This document shows, piece after piece, positions 10,326 to 19,061 of a stretch of DNA of 64,000 nt (position 1 is the first letter of the stretch; each line of letters opens with the position of its first letter). The notes beneath the pieces were generated by a model, which was given only the letters and a program-made list of their open reading frames with translations, made no database searches and was not told the origin of the DNA. A program made the translations under genes and the position numbers. This DNA is from Hydrogenophaga pseudoflava. GTDB taxonomy: Bacteria > Pseudomonadota > Gammaproteobacteria > Burkholderiales > Burkholderiaceae_C. Location: positions 310,001-374,000 of the forward strand of contig NZ_JAVHJP010000002.1 of NCBI RefSeq assembly GCF_031020795.1. Reading direction: 5' to 3'.

Positions 10326-11059
10326 GCGAGACATTGCTGAAACTCGAAGGCGTGCACACGCACATCGGGGCGTACCACATCCTCCACGGAGTCGACCTGG
10401 TCGTGCCCAAGGGCGAACTCACCATGCTGCTGGGCCGCAACGGCGCCGGCAAGACCACCACGCTGCGGACCATCATGGGCCTGTGGCACGCCAGCCAGGG
10501 CCGCATCACGCTGGCCGGGCAGGACATCACCGCCCGCCAGACGCCCGAGATCGCCACCAGCGGCGTGGCCTACGTGCCCGAGAGCATGGGCATCTTCTCC
10601 GACCTGTCGGTGCGCGAGAACATGCTGCTGGCCGCGCGCGGCGCCCGCACGCTGGACGACATCGACACCACGCGGCTGGAATGGATCTTCGGCCTGTTCC
10701 CGGCCATGAAGAAGTTCTGGAACCACCCGGCCGGCAAGCTCAGCGGCGGGCAGAAGCAGATGCTGGCGGTCTCGCGCGCCATCGTCGAGCCGCGCCAGCT
10801 GCTGCTGATCGACGAGCCCAGCAAGGGCCTGGCGCCCGCGATCATCCAGAACATGATCGCGGCCTTCCGCGAACTCAAGGCCGCACAGACCACCATCCTG
10901 CTGGTCGAGCAGAACTTCAACTTCGCCCGGCAGCTGGGCGACAGCGTGGCCGTCATGGACGACGGCCGCGTGGTGCACAGCGGCTCCATGGCCGAACTGG
11001 CCGCCGACGAATCCCTGCAATCGAAACTGCTCGGCCTGAGCCTGGGAGCGCACCAATGA
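10322..11059 (+). CDS. livF: Branched-chain-type ABC transporter ATPase (LivF-like)
   Basis: This is a 245-residue ATPase with Walker A GRNGAGKTTTLRTIMG, signature LSGGQKQMLAVSRA, Walker B LLLIDEPSKGL and the switch histidine position occupied in VEQNFNFA (Q, as is usual in LivF). Its start overlaps the LivG stop by 4 nt and its stop overlaps the LivH-like start by 4 nt, indicating tight translational coupling. The protein has the typical LivF length and lacks the extra LivG loop. Confidence 0.92.
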   Translation: MSETLLKLEGVHTHIGAYHILHGVDLVVPKGELTMLLGRNGAGKTTTLRTIMGLWHASQGRITLAGQDITARQTPEIATSGVAYVPESMGIFSDLSVRENMLLAARGARTLDDIDTTRLEWIFGLFPAMKKFWNHPAGKLSGGQKQMLAVSRAIVEPRQLLLIDEPSKGLAPAIIQNMIAAFRELKAAQTTILLVEQNFNFARQLGDSVAVMDDGRVVHSGSMAELAADESLQSKLLGLSLGAHQ

Positions 11060-12042
11060 GTTTGTTCAAAGACATGGACTGGAAGCCCATGGCGCTGGTG
11101 CCGCTGCTGGCGCTGGCCGCGCTGCCGGCCGTCGGCAGCCCCTCGACCTGGCTGACGCTGACCGTGGCCGGCCTGGCCATGGGCATGATCGTCTTCATCA
11201 TCGCCTCGGGCCTCACGCTGGTGTTCGGCCTGATGGACGTGCTGAACTTCGGCCACGGCGTGTTCATCGCGCTCGGCGCCTTCGTGGCCACCACGGTGCT
11301 GGGCAGCATGAACGCCTTCACCACCGCCGACAGCCTCTGGACCAACCTGCTCGCGCTGCTGCCGGCCATGCTGGTGGCGATGGCGGTGGCCGGCGCGCTC
11401 GGTCTGGTGTTCGAGCGCTTCATCATCCGCCCGGTCTACGGCATGCACCTCAAGCAGATCCTGATCACCATGGGCGGCATGATCATCGGCGAGGAAATGA
11501 TCAAGGTCATCTGGGGGCCGGAGCAGATTCCGCTGCCGCTGCCCGAGGGCCTGCGCGGCTCGCTGCTGATCGGCGACGCCGCCGTGGAGAAGTACCGCAT
11601 CGTCGCGGTGCTGGTGGGCGCTGCGGTGTTCGCCGCCATGGTCTGGACGCTCAACCGCACCAAGGTCGGCCTGCTGATCCGCGCCGGCGTGCAGGACCGC
11701 GAGATGGTCGAGTCGCTGGGCTACCGCATCAAGCGCCTGTTCGTCGGGGTGTTCGTCGCCGGCAGCGCGCTGGCCGGGCTGGGCGGCGTCATGTGGGGCT
11801 TGTATCAGCAGAACGTGGTGCCGCAGATGGGCGCGCAGGTCAACGTGCTGATCTTCATCGTCATCATCATCGGCGGTCTCGGCTCCACGCTGGGCGCGCT
11901 CATCGGCGCGCTGCTGGTGGGCCTGATGGCCAACTACACCGGCTTCCTGGTGCCCAAGGTGGCGCTGTTCTCCAACATCGCGCTCATGGTCGCCATCCTG
12001 CTCTGGCGTCCGCAGGGTGTGTACCCCGTCACCAGTCGTTGA
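11056..12042 (+). CDS. livH: Branched-chain-type ABC transporter permease (LivH-like)
   Basis: This 328-residue inner-membrane permease has about eight to nine hydrophobic helices. Typical LivH strings are visible: LTVAGLAMGMIVFIIASGLTLVFGLMDVLNFGHG and, near the C-terminus, VLIFIVIIIGGLGSTLGALIGALLVG. The ATG at 11056 overlaps the preceding ATPase stop. It forms a heterodimer with the LivM-like protein encoded 10 bp downstream. Confidence 0.92.
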   Translation: MSLFKDMDWKPMALVPLLALAALPAVGSPSTWLTLTVAGLAMGMIVFIIASGLTLVFGLMDVLNFGHGVFIALGAFVATTVLGSMNAFTTADSLWTNLLALLPAMLVAMAVAGALGLVFERFIIRPVYGMHLKQILITMGGMIIGEEMIKVIWGPEQIPLPLPEGLRGSLLIGDAAVEKYRIVAVLVGAAVFAAMVWTLNRTKVGLLIRAGVQDREMVESLGYRIKRLFVGVFVAGSALAGLGGVMWGLYQQNVVPQMGAQVNVLIFIVIIIGGLGSTLGALIGALLVGLMANYTGFLVPKVALFSNIALMVAILLWRPQGVYPVTSR

Positions 12043-12052
12043 GGAGCCGCCC

Positions 12053-13153
12053 ATGCTTGCACGACTCCTATCCAAAGACCTGCCGCGCAGCCCCTGGCTG
12101 GCGGCTCTGCTGGTCGTTCTCTTCCTCGGCCTGGCCTTCGCGCCCTTCCTGTTTCCGGGCGTGAAGGCGCTCAACGTGGCGGCCAAGATCCTGATCTTCG
12201 TCGCGCTGGTGGCCAGCTTCGACCTGCTGCTGGGCTACACCGGCATCGTCAGCTTTGCGCACACCATGTTCTTCGGCATCGGTGCCTATGGCGTGGCGAT
12301 TGCGCTCAGCTCGGTGGAAGAGGCCTCGTTCGGCACCATCGTGCTGGGTGTGATGTGCGCGCTGGGGGTGTCCACGCTGCTGTCGCTGCTGATCGGCCTG
12401 TTCTCGCTACGGGTGAGGGCAATCTTCTTCGCCATGATCACGCTGGCCGTGGCCTCGGCCTTCCTCACGCTGGCCTCGCAGCTCTCGGACTTCACCGGCG
12501 GCGAAGACGGCCTGACCTTCAGCGTGCCCGAGCTGCTCTCGCCCGGCTTCGAGCTGAGCGAAGAACCGCTGGCGCTGCCCTCGGGCGAGGTCAACCTCAA
12601 CGGCAAGCTGCTCACCTACTACCTGATCTTCGCCAGCGTCTGCGCCATCTTCCTCACCCTGCTGCGCATCGTGAACTCGCCCTTCGGCCGCGTGCTGCAG
12701 GCCATCCGCGAGAACGACTTCCGCGCCGAGGCGCTGGGCTACCGCACCGTCGTCTACCGCACGCTGTCCAACGTGCTCTCGGCCCTGTTCGCCACGCTGG
12801 CCGGCTGCCTGCTCGCGCTCTGGCTGCGCTACAACGGGCCGGACACCTCGCTGTCCTTCGAGATCATGCTGGACATCCTGCTCATCGTCGTCATCGGCGG
12901 CATGGGCACGCTCTACGGCGCACTCATCGGCAGCGTGCTCTTCGTGCTGGCGCAGAGCTACCTGCAGGACCTGCTGCGCGTCGCTGGCGAGGCCACGGCC
13001 GGCATCCCGCTGCTGCCCGCGCTGCTCACGCCCGACCGCTGGCTGCTCTGGCTGGGCCTGTTGTTCGTGCTCTCGGTCTATTACTTCCCCACCGGCATCG
13101 TCGGCAAGCTGCGCGAACGCGCCGTGCTCGCACGGCTGAAAGGCATGAAATGA
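12053..13153 (+). CDS. livM: Branched-chain-type ABC transporter permease (LivM-like)
   Basis: This 366-residue permease contains the LivM hallmarks SFDLLLGYTGIVSFAHTMFFGIGAY, SPFGRVLQAIRENDFRAEALGY and LLIVVIGGMGTLYGALIGSVL. The start was set at ATG 12053 because GAGGAG lies six bases upstream and overlaps the LivH stop; the frame is open upstream. Its stop overlaps the hydrolase start (ATGA), so transporter and hydrolase are co-translated. Confidence 0.92.
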   Translation: MLARLLSKDLPRSPWLAALLVVLFLGLAFAPFLFPGVKALNVAAKILIFVALVASFDLLLGYTGIVSFAHTMFFGIGAYGVAIALSSVEEASFGTIVLGVMCALGVSTLLSLLIGLFSLRVRAIFFAMITLAVASAFLTLASQLSDFTGGEDGLTFSVPELLSPGFELSEEPLALPSGEVNLNGKLLTYYLIFASVCAIFLTLLRIVNSPFGRVLQAIRENDFRAEALGYRTVVYRTLSNVLSALFATLAGCLLALWLRYNGPDTSLSFEIMLDILLIVVIGGMGTLYGALIGSVLFVLAQSYLQDLLRVAGEATAGIPLLPALLTPDRWLLWLGLLFVLSVYYFPTGIVGKLRERAVLARLKGMK

Positions 13154-14022
13154 ACGACCACGCTGTTGTGCCCCAGTCGCGCTACCTCAACTGCGAGGGC
13201 CGCGAAATCCACTTCATGGACTGGGCGCGCACGCCCGGCACCACCGACCACGGCACCGTCATCGCCTGGCACGGCCTGGCCCGCACCGGCCGCGACATGG
13301 ACCCGCTGGCCGCGCACCTGAGCGCGCTCGGCTACCGCGTGATCTGCCCCGACACCATCGGCCGCGGCCTCTCGCAATGGAGCCCCGAGCCCAAGGCCGA
13401 GTACTGCCTGGCCTTCTACGCCAAGCTCGCGCGCTCGCTGGTCGACCAACTCGCGTTGGACCAGTTCCACTGGGTCGGCACCTCCATGGGCGGCGCCATC
13501 GGCATGGTGGCCGCCGACGGCCTGCTGCGCGGCCGCATCCTGCGCCTGGTGCTCAACGACAACGGCCCCAAGCTCGCCGACGCCGCCATCGAACGCATCC
13601 GCAGCTACGCCGGCAACCCGGCCAGCTTTGCCACGGTGAGCGAGCTGGAGCAGTACTTCCGCACCGTCTACAAGCCCTACGGCTGGCTCAGCGACGCGCA
13701 GTGGACGCTGCTGACCGAAAGCTCGGTGCGCCGCCTGCCCGATGGCCGCGTCACGCCGCACTACGACCCGGCCATGGTGATGCAGTTCACCGAACACCCG
13801 GGCGACTACGACCGCTGGGCCGAATACGACCGCATCGACATCCCGGTGCTGTGCCTGCGCGGCGCGGAGTCCGACCTGCTGCTGGCCGACACCGCAGAAC
13901 AGATGCGCGACCGCGGACCGCGGGCGCTGGTGGTGACGATTGCCGGGTGTGGGCACGCGCCGGCGTTGAATGTGCCGGAGCAGATGAACATCGTCAGCCA
14001 GTTCCTCAAAAGCGCGGTCTGA
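13150..14022 (+). CDS. Alpha/beta hydrolase, last gene of the ABC operon
   Basis: This 290-residue cytosolic hydrolase has an oxyanion-type WHGLARTGRDMDPLA near residue 40, nucleophile serine in GTSMGGAIGM, an acidic residue in GAESDLLLAD and the catalytic histidine in GCGHAPALN. These are the canonical Ser-Asp-His triad positions. There is no signal peptide. Four-base overlap with the permease gene means it acts on what the transporter brings in, probably cleaving an ester, thioester, amide or C-C bond. A hairpin terminator follows at 14041. The exact reaction cannot be inferred; close relatives span esterases, haloperoxidase-like and meta-cleavage hydrolases. Confidence 0.85.
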   Translation: MNDHAVVPQSRYLNCEGREIHFMDWARTPGTTDHGTVIAWHGLARTGRDMDPLAAHLSALGYRVICPDTIGRGLSQWSPEPKAEYCLAFYAKLARSLVDQLALDQFHWVGTSMGGAIGMVAADGLLRGRILRLVLNDNGPKLADAAIERIRSYAGNPASFATVSELEQYFRTVYKPYGWLSDAQWTLLTESSVRRLPDGRVTPHYDPAMVMQFTEHPGDYDRWAEYDRIDIPVLCLRGAESDLLLADTAEQMRDRGPRALVVTIAGCGHAPALNVPEQMNIVSQFLKSAV

Positions 14023-14040
14023 CACCGCCCGCGCCAGCGG

Positions 14041-14070
14041 CACCCCGACCTCATGTCGGGGTGTTTGGTT
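14041..14070 (+). terminator. Rho-independent terminator after the ABC/hydrolase operon
   Basis: A 9-bp perfect stem CACCCCGAC/GTCGGGGTG with a 5-base loop (14041-14063) is followed by TTTGGTT. It lies 18 bp after the hydrolase stop. The 150 bp beyond it (14071-14227) is AT-richer than its surroundings and holds two copies of ATTGATAG 20 bp apart. It probably includes the old promoter of the catalase remnant. Confidence 0.75.
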
Positions 14071-14227
14071 ATTGATAGGAACGTTATCCGATTGATAGCA
14101 CAGAACCTCGCACCGTCAGTCACAGAACGGATTCTTAGGGGTTGCAAAAAGCTTATTGACTGGACCGAATGAATCACTAAACGTTATTTTTTTCCTTCCT
14201 CAAACCACCAACCAGGAAGGAATCTTG

Positions 14228-15555
14228 GTGACCAAAAAAAAGCCCACGAACGCGACTTCCTGCGAGGACAGTCTGGCCTTGAGCAGCAGGGGGCAGGGCG
14301 GCGAGGTGCAGCAGCGAGGGGCCAAGGGCGGCGCGGTGCTGACCACCAACTCTACACCGAGGAAGGCAACTGGGATCTGGTGGGCAACAACATGCCGGTG
14401 TTCTTTATCCAGGACGCGATGAAGTTCCCTGACCTGGTCCGCGCCGTCAAACCCGAGCCCGACAGCGGCGTGCCCACGGCCGCCAGCGCCCACGACACCT
14501 TCTGCTGCAGGTCATCGGCCACATGACACTGGACCGCAACCCGGACAACTTCTTCGAAGAAAACGAGATGGCGGCCTTCAGCCCGATGCGCATCGTGCCG
14601 GGCATGGACTTCTGCAACGACCCCCTGCTGCAGGGGCGTCTGTTCTCTTACCTCGACACACAGCTGCACCGGCTGGGCGGGCCCAACTTCCAGCAGTTGC
14701 CGATCAACCGCCCGCGCTGTCCGATGGCCAACTTTCAGCGGGACGGCTTCGCGCAGACCCGCCAGCACAAGGGCCAGGTGGCCTACGAACCTAATACGCC
14801 CGACCCCGCTGCGCCCCGCGTGCGTCCGCCGCCGGCTTCGAGTCGGCCAGCGCCCATCCGGGTGAAGTGCTGGCGCGGGGGCGCCAGCGGGCAGCCTCTT
14901 TTAGCGACCACTACTCGCAGCCCCGTCTGATTTCCGCAGCCAGACCCCGCTGCAGCAGGCCCACCTGATCGCCGCCGTCGTGTTCGAGCTGTCGAAGGTG
15001 AAGGTGCCGCTGATCCGCGAGCGCATCGTCGGTCACCTGCGCCACATCGACGAAGATCTCGCCAAACGGGTCGCCGCCGGCCTGAACTTCTCGCCCCTGC
15101 CCGATGCGCTACCCGCGGCAGCGAAGGCGCAGGACCTGCCGCCATCCCCCGCGCTGTAGACCACCGGCAAATGGCTGGACACGCTCAAGGGCCGCTGTGT
15201 GGGCGTCGGAGGCGCGCGCCTGTCCAACCGCCGCCACCAGCCGGCCCACGGGCAGCTGGCCGGTCTGCCCTCGGTGCTGTTCGACGCCGTGGTGCTGCTG
15301 CTCTCCGAAGAGGCCGGCGCGGTGCTCGCCAAAGAGGCCGCCGCGGTGGATTTCGTGCGCCACGCCTTTGACCACCTCAAGGCCATTGCGCTGTCGCCGG
15401 GTGGCCAGCTGGTGGCCCAGGCCGCGGGCATCGAACCCGACAAATTCGTGGTCGGTGCCGACGACCCCAAGGCCTACGTGCGCGCCGCGAGCCAGCGCGC
15501 GTGGGACCGTGAACCCCTGGGCGCCAAGTCAGTCTTTGATGCACTTCTCAACTAA
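14228..15555 (+). pseudogene. katE: Degenerate large-subunit catalase (katE/HPII) with deletions and frameshifts
   Basis: Collinear pieces of a KatE/HPII-type catalase are present in several frames. A GTG start at 14228, with AGGAAGG seven bases upstream, leads to LTTN (14339-14350). Directly after, out of frame, comes [20 protein letters not shown] to AHDTF (14353-14505), then [20 protein letters not shown] to the heme-tyrosine region [10 protein letters not shown] (from 14523). Further on come [29 protein letters not shown] and the C-terminal GATase-like domain with GQLAGLPSVLFDAVVLL. Two large deletions remove the active-site histidine region and the central heme domain, each over 100 residues. 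There are also several frame changes and a stop near 15157. It cannot make an active catalase. Its end overlaps the FGE gene stop on the other strand. Confidence 0.9.
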
Positions 15556-16529
15556 AGACGCACCACGCAGCGGAAACCCAGATGGCCGGTCGGCGAGTCG
15601 ATGGCCTGTGCGTGTCGGGCCGCGGGCCTGTACCGGCGGCAATGATTTTCAGCGCAAAGGTAGGAGCCTCCCTTGATCACCTTGCGTGGAACGCGGGACG
15701 CATGCATGGGATCCAGGCTCTCGAACTCCCGTCCACCCCTGGGGTTGTGTTTGGAACAACAGTGCGGAGATCCCGTCTGCGCCACGACAGGCATCGACCA
15801 CCAATCCTCGGTCCACTCCCACACGTTGCCAATCAGGTCCACGAGACCATAGGCGTTGGCGGGAAAGCTGCCGACCGGAGAGGTCCGAAACCAGCCGTCG
15901 ACGCAGGAGTTGTGGTGGGGAAACTCCCCCTGCCAGTAGTTGGCCAGCATGGCTCCGCCTGGCGCGAGCTCGTCCCCCCAGGCATAGTCGCTCCCCACCA
16001 GTCCGCTGCGAGCCGCAAACTCCCATTCGGCCTCAGTGGGCAGTGACTTGCCGACCCATTCTGCGTACGCGGCGGCGTCGGTGTACGCGACGTGGACCAC
16101 AGGGTGGAGTTCAAGACCGCTGAGGTCGCTTCCCGGTCCCTGGGGATGGCGCCAGCACGCCCCTGCACGAAACTGCCACCAAGGTGTCTGGGAAAAACTC
16201 CCGTGGCCCTCTTCGGTATCGAACACTGCCGATCCGGCGATTGCCAGCGCTGACGGATGCCCGGGGTAGTCTTCCAGTGGCAGGGGCTTCTCGGCCACCG
16301 TCACATGACCTGTGGCCGCGACGAAGGCGGCAAACGCGGCATTGGTCACCGGGGTTTCGTCCATGAGGAAGGCATCGACGCTCACTCGACGGGACGGTCG
16401 TTCTTCAGGATAGAAGTTGTCGCTGCCCATGGTGAAGACGCCTCCTGGCACAAGCCGCATGCGAGGTGTTGCCGCGTCCAATTGGGTCGTGTTGCCGGGG
16501 CTTGACGAAGCGTCTACTGTCTGGGGCAT
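15552..16529 (-). CDS. Formylglycine-generating enzyme (SUMF1/FGE family)
   Basis: This 325-residue protein of the FGE-sulfatase fold opens with MRLVPGGVFTMGSDNFYPEE and has LPTEAEWEFAAR and LIGNVWEWTEDWW. The active-site pair is C292 and C297 in KGGSYLCAENHCRRYR, matching the two catalytic cysteines of FGE, so this is a functional-type enzyme rather than a lectin-like relative. It oxidises the motif cysteine of sulfatases to formylglycine. The ATG at 16527-16529 lies 13 bp after the sulfatase gene, which carries the Cys-type motif, so enzyme and client are encoded together. There is no signal peptide, so modification occurs in the cytosol. Confidence 0.92.
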   Translation of the reverse strand: MPQTVDASSSPGNTTQLDAATPRMRLVPGGVFTMGSDNFYPEERPSRRVSVDAFLMDETPVTNAAFAAFVAATGHVTVAEKPLPLEDYPGHPSALAIAGSAVFDTEEGHGSFSQTPWWQFRAGACWRHPQGPGSDLSGLELHPVVHVAYTDAAAYAEWVGKSLPTEAEWEFAARSGLVGSDYAWGDELAPGGAMLANYWQGEFPHHNSCVDGWFRTSPVGSFPANAYGLVDLIGNVWEWTEDWWSMPVVAQTGSPHCCSKHNPRGGREFESLDPMHASRVPRKVIKGGSYLCAENHCRRYRPAARHAQAIDSPTGHLGFRCVVRL

Positions 16530-16542
16530 GCTTGTCGGTCGC

Positions 16543-17979
16543 CTATTTCTTGAAGGTGGGTGATATGTTGGTCCAGGCCCTGGGGGGCAGAGAGCTCTCC
16601 CAGGCTGTATAGCGTGCATTCAATTCGGCGAATATCTGCGGTTCGGCCGCCGACAGGTCGTGGCGTTCGGCGGGGTCGGCCTCCAGATCAAAGAGCCGTG
16701 CCACCCCGTTTCTGGGCTCGAGATAGAGCTTCCATTTGCCCACCCGAACCGCCGAGTAGGCGGCCAGCTTCCAGTAAAGCGCCTCATGGGGCTCGCCCGC
16801 GCTTTCCCCCCTCAGATAGGGCAGCAGATTGACGCCGTCCAGAGGCTTTGCTGCGGCTGTCGATACTCCGCAGGCCGCCGCTGCCGTGGGCAGGATGTCG
16901 AGGGTGCTCACGGGTTTTGAGAACAGCATCCCCGCGGGGATCTGTCCCGGCCACTTCATCATGTAGGGCATGCGGATGCCGCCTTCCATGGTGGAGTACT
17001 TGCCCCCTGAGAACGGCGCGTTGCTGCCTGGCCGGCTCAGCGCTGTTCCGTTGTCGCTCACGAACACCACGAGGGTGTCCTCCTCCAGACCGCAGGTCTT
17101 CAACGCGTTCAGCACAGCGCCCACCGCGTCGTCCTGCGCCTTCAGCAGGGCGTTGTACCCGCGCTGAGCGATGTTGGGGATGCTGGAGCGGAGCGCCTCA
17201 AAGTAGCTTTTGGGTACCTGCAGGGGCGGCACCGGCGAGTTCATTGCGAAGTACAGGAAAAAGGGTTGTTCGCTGTCTTTTTGGCGCCCGATGAAGTCAA
17301 CCACCTGATCCCTGAAGTAGAACATCAGGTACTGATCGACTTTCACGATCTCGCCGTTGTGCCGGATTTCGTTGAGCCCCTCACGCGTCCAGGCTGTGTC
17401 GGCGGTCTCGTCGTGGAAATCCACCTTGAGGCTGACCATGTCCGGGTCGTCGGGCTTGGTGGACTGAAGGCTGGTGTTGCCGTAGAACACCACGGAATGA
17501 TCAAAGCCTCGCCGGTGCGGCAGGAAGTCGGGCCCGTGCCCCAGGTGCCATTTGCCGATCACGGCCGTGCGGTAGCCGGCCGAATGGAAAAGCTCGCCGA
17601 CGTTTTTCTCCGACAAGGGGATGCCTCGGCGCAGAAACTCAGCCTCACCCTGCAGGGGGGCGAGGCTGCCATCGTCTTCACGCACCTCGCGTCGTTCCGG
17701 CCAGGCGCCGGATGACACCTGCTGCTCAAACCCGAAACGCTGCTGGTAACGCCCCGTCACCAGCCCTGCGCGGGACGGGCTGCACAGCGGTGCGCTGGAG
17801 TAGCCGTCGGTGAAACGTACCCCGTCTCTACCGATGCTGTCGATGTGTACCGTCTCCACAAGCTGGCTGCCGTAGGCAGACAGGTCGCCGTAGCCCATGT
17901 CGTCGGCAAGTATCACCAGAACGTTGGGGCGCTTTTTCTTCGGGTTTTCAGTGCCCTGAGGGGAATGAGAAGAGGACAT
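16543..17979 (-). CDS. Cys-type sulfatase (arylsulfatase/alkaline phosphatase superfamily)
   Basis: This 478-residue S1-family sulfatase has metal-binding D26/D27 in ILADDMGYGD, the modification motif C66-S-P-S-R70 (CSPSRAGLVTGRY) and a further metal site in FVSDNGTALSRPG. C66 would become formylglycine through the adjacent FGE. There is no signal peptide, so it is cytoplasmic; many relatives acting on polysaccharides are exported. It therefore probably hydrolyses a small sulfate ester after uptake. It lies in a minus-strand run after LysR, a 2-hydroxyacid dehydrogenase and a Bug protein. The substrate is unknown; overall similarity is to arylsulfatase A / N-acetylgalactosamine-6-sulfatase-type members. 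Confidence 0.92.
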   Translation of the reverse strand: MSSSHSPQGTENPKKKRPNVLVILADDMGYGDLSAYGSQLVETVHIDSIGRDGVRFTDGYSSAPLCSPSRAGLVTGRYQQRFGFEQQVSSGAWPERREVREDDGSLAPLQGEAEFLRRGIPLSEKNVGELFHSAGYRTAVIGKWHLGHGPDFLPHRRGFDHSVVFYGNTSLQSTKPDDPDMVSLKVDFHDETADTAWTREGLNEIRHNGEIVKVDQYLMFYFRDQVVDFIGRQKDSEQPFFLYFAMNSPVPPLQVPKSYFEALRSSIPNIAQRGYNALLKAQDDAVGAVLNALKTCGLEEDTLVVFVSDNGTALSRPGSNAPFSGGKYSTMEGGIRMPYMMKWPGQIPAGMLFSKPVSTLDILPTAAAACGVSTAAAKPLDGVNLLPYLRGESAGEPHEALYWKLAAYSAVRVGKWKLYLEPRNGVARLFDLEADPAERHDLSAAEPQIFAELNARYTAWESSLPPRAWTNISPTFKK

Positions 17980-18024
17980 GGTCTGGATATTGAGAAGGGC
18001 GAGGCAAGGGCGGCGCGGGCGCCG

Positions 18025-19011
18025 TCACAGGGAAATGTTCTTGTCTTTGATGATCTTTTCCCAGCGCTGGGCATCGCGGCGGATGAACTCCAGGCCGGCC
18101 GCCGGAGACAGCTGGATCACCTCAAGACCGCGGTCCGAAAAGGACTTCACCAACGAAGGCTCCTGGACCGCCTTCGACATTGCATCGTGGATCACCGCCA
18201 CGCGGTCTGCGGGGGTATCCGCCGGCACCATGAACATGTTCCAGGCACCGAAAGTCATGCCCTGAAAGCCCTGTTCTTCGTAACTCGGCACGCCGGGCAG
18301 CGAAGGGCTTCTCTGCAGGGAGTGCACTGCGATCGGCTTGACCTTGCCCGAAGCGATCATGGGCGCCGCTGAAGTGATCGTGTCGATCATGATGTCCACC
18401 TGACCGCCAGCCACATCGGTGAGTGCCGGTGCTGAGCCTTTGTAGGGTACGTGATTGATCCTTGCCTTGTGGCTGGCTTCCAGCAACTCCAGACCCAGAT
18501 GGGACAAGGTGCCTGCGCCGGCCGACGCAGCGTTCAGTCCGCCCGACTGGGTGTTGGACAATGCCACCAGCGAGGGCAGGTCCTTCGCATTCAGGTCGTT
18601 GCGCGCAATCGTCACCAACTGGGCGTTCACGCCAACTCCGACCGGCACCAGCTGTCGAGGGATGTGAGGCGGTGTCTTGTACAGCGCCGGATTGGTCACG
18701 GATGACACAGCCCCCAGCAGAATCGTCAAACCATTGGCCGGTGCACGCGCCACAAAGTCGGTGCCGATGTTGCCTCCGGCTCCTACTTTGTTTTCCACCA
18801 CCACCGGAACCTTCCAGCTGTCCGCCAGAGACCGCGCCACGGCGCGTGCCACGAAATCGGTCGAACCACCGGCCGGGAACGGCACGACGATGGTCACCGC
18901 ACTGGACGGGAACTTGTCGGATGTCTGGGCGTGGGCAAGCAGGGGCACCAGTGCCGCGCAACCGAGCAGTGAGCCAACAACACGTCGAGAAACGGGCCGA
19001 GAGGAAAACAT
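18025..19011 (-). CDS. Bug/TctC family periplasmic substrate-binding protein
   Basis: This 328-residue exported protein starts MFSSRPVSRRVVGSLLG with a signal ending LLAHAQ. It carries Bug hallmarks VTIVVPFPAGGSTDFVARAV, VVENKVGAGGNIGTDFVA, INHVPYKGSAPALTDVAGG and PSYEEQGF. I placed the start at 19011 because AAAGGA lies upstream on the minus strand at suitable distance; an earlier start at 19047 has no ribosome site. No TctA/TctB partner is encoded nearby, so it is an orphan Bug protein, as is common in Burkholderiales. By context it should bind the substrate of the sulfatase/dehydrogenase cassette. Confidence 0.9.
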   Translation of the reverse strand: MFSSRPVSRRVVGSLLGCAALVPLLAHAQTSDKFPSSAVTIVVPFPAGGSTDFVARAVARSLADSWKVPVVVENKVGAGGNIGTDFVARAPANGLTILLGAVSSVTNPALYKTPPHIPRQLVPVGVGVNAQLVTIARNDLNAKDLPSLVALSNTQSGGLNAASAGAGTLSHLGLELLEASHKARINHVPYKGSAPALTDVAGGQVDIMIDTITSAAPMIASGKVKPIAVHSLQRSPSLPGVPSYEEQGFQGMTFGAWNMFMVPADTPADRVAVIHDAMSKAVQEPSLVKSFSDRGLEVIQLSPAAGLEFIRRDAQRWEKIIKDKNISL

Positions 19012-19061
19012 GGGGGGTCCTTTCAGGGGGGCAATGGGCGGGGACATGGTTCGGACACTGA

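Noticed and set aside
14071..14098. ATTGATAG repeats before the catalase remnant as an OxyR site.
   Set aside because: OxyR sites need ATAG/CTAT quartets at 7-base intervals. Here the repeat distance is 20 rather than 22 bases and the CTAT partners are missing.
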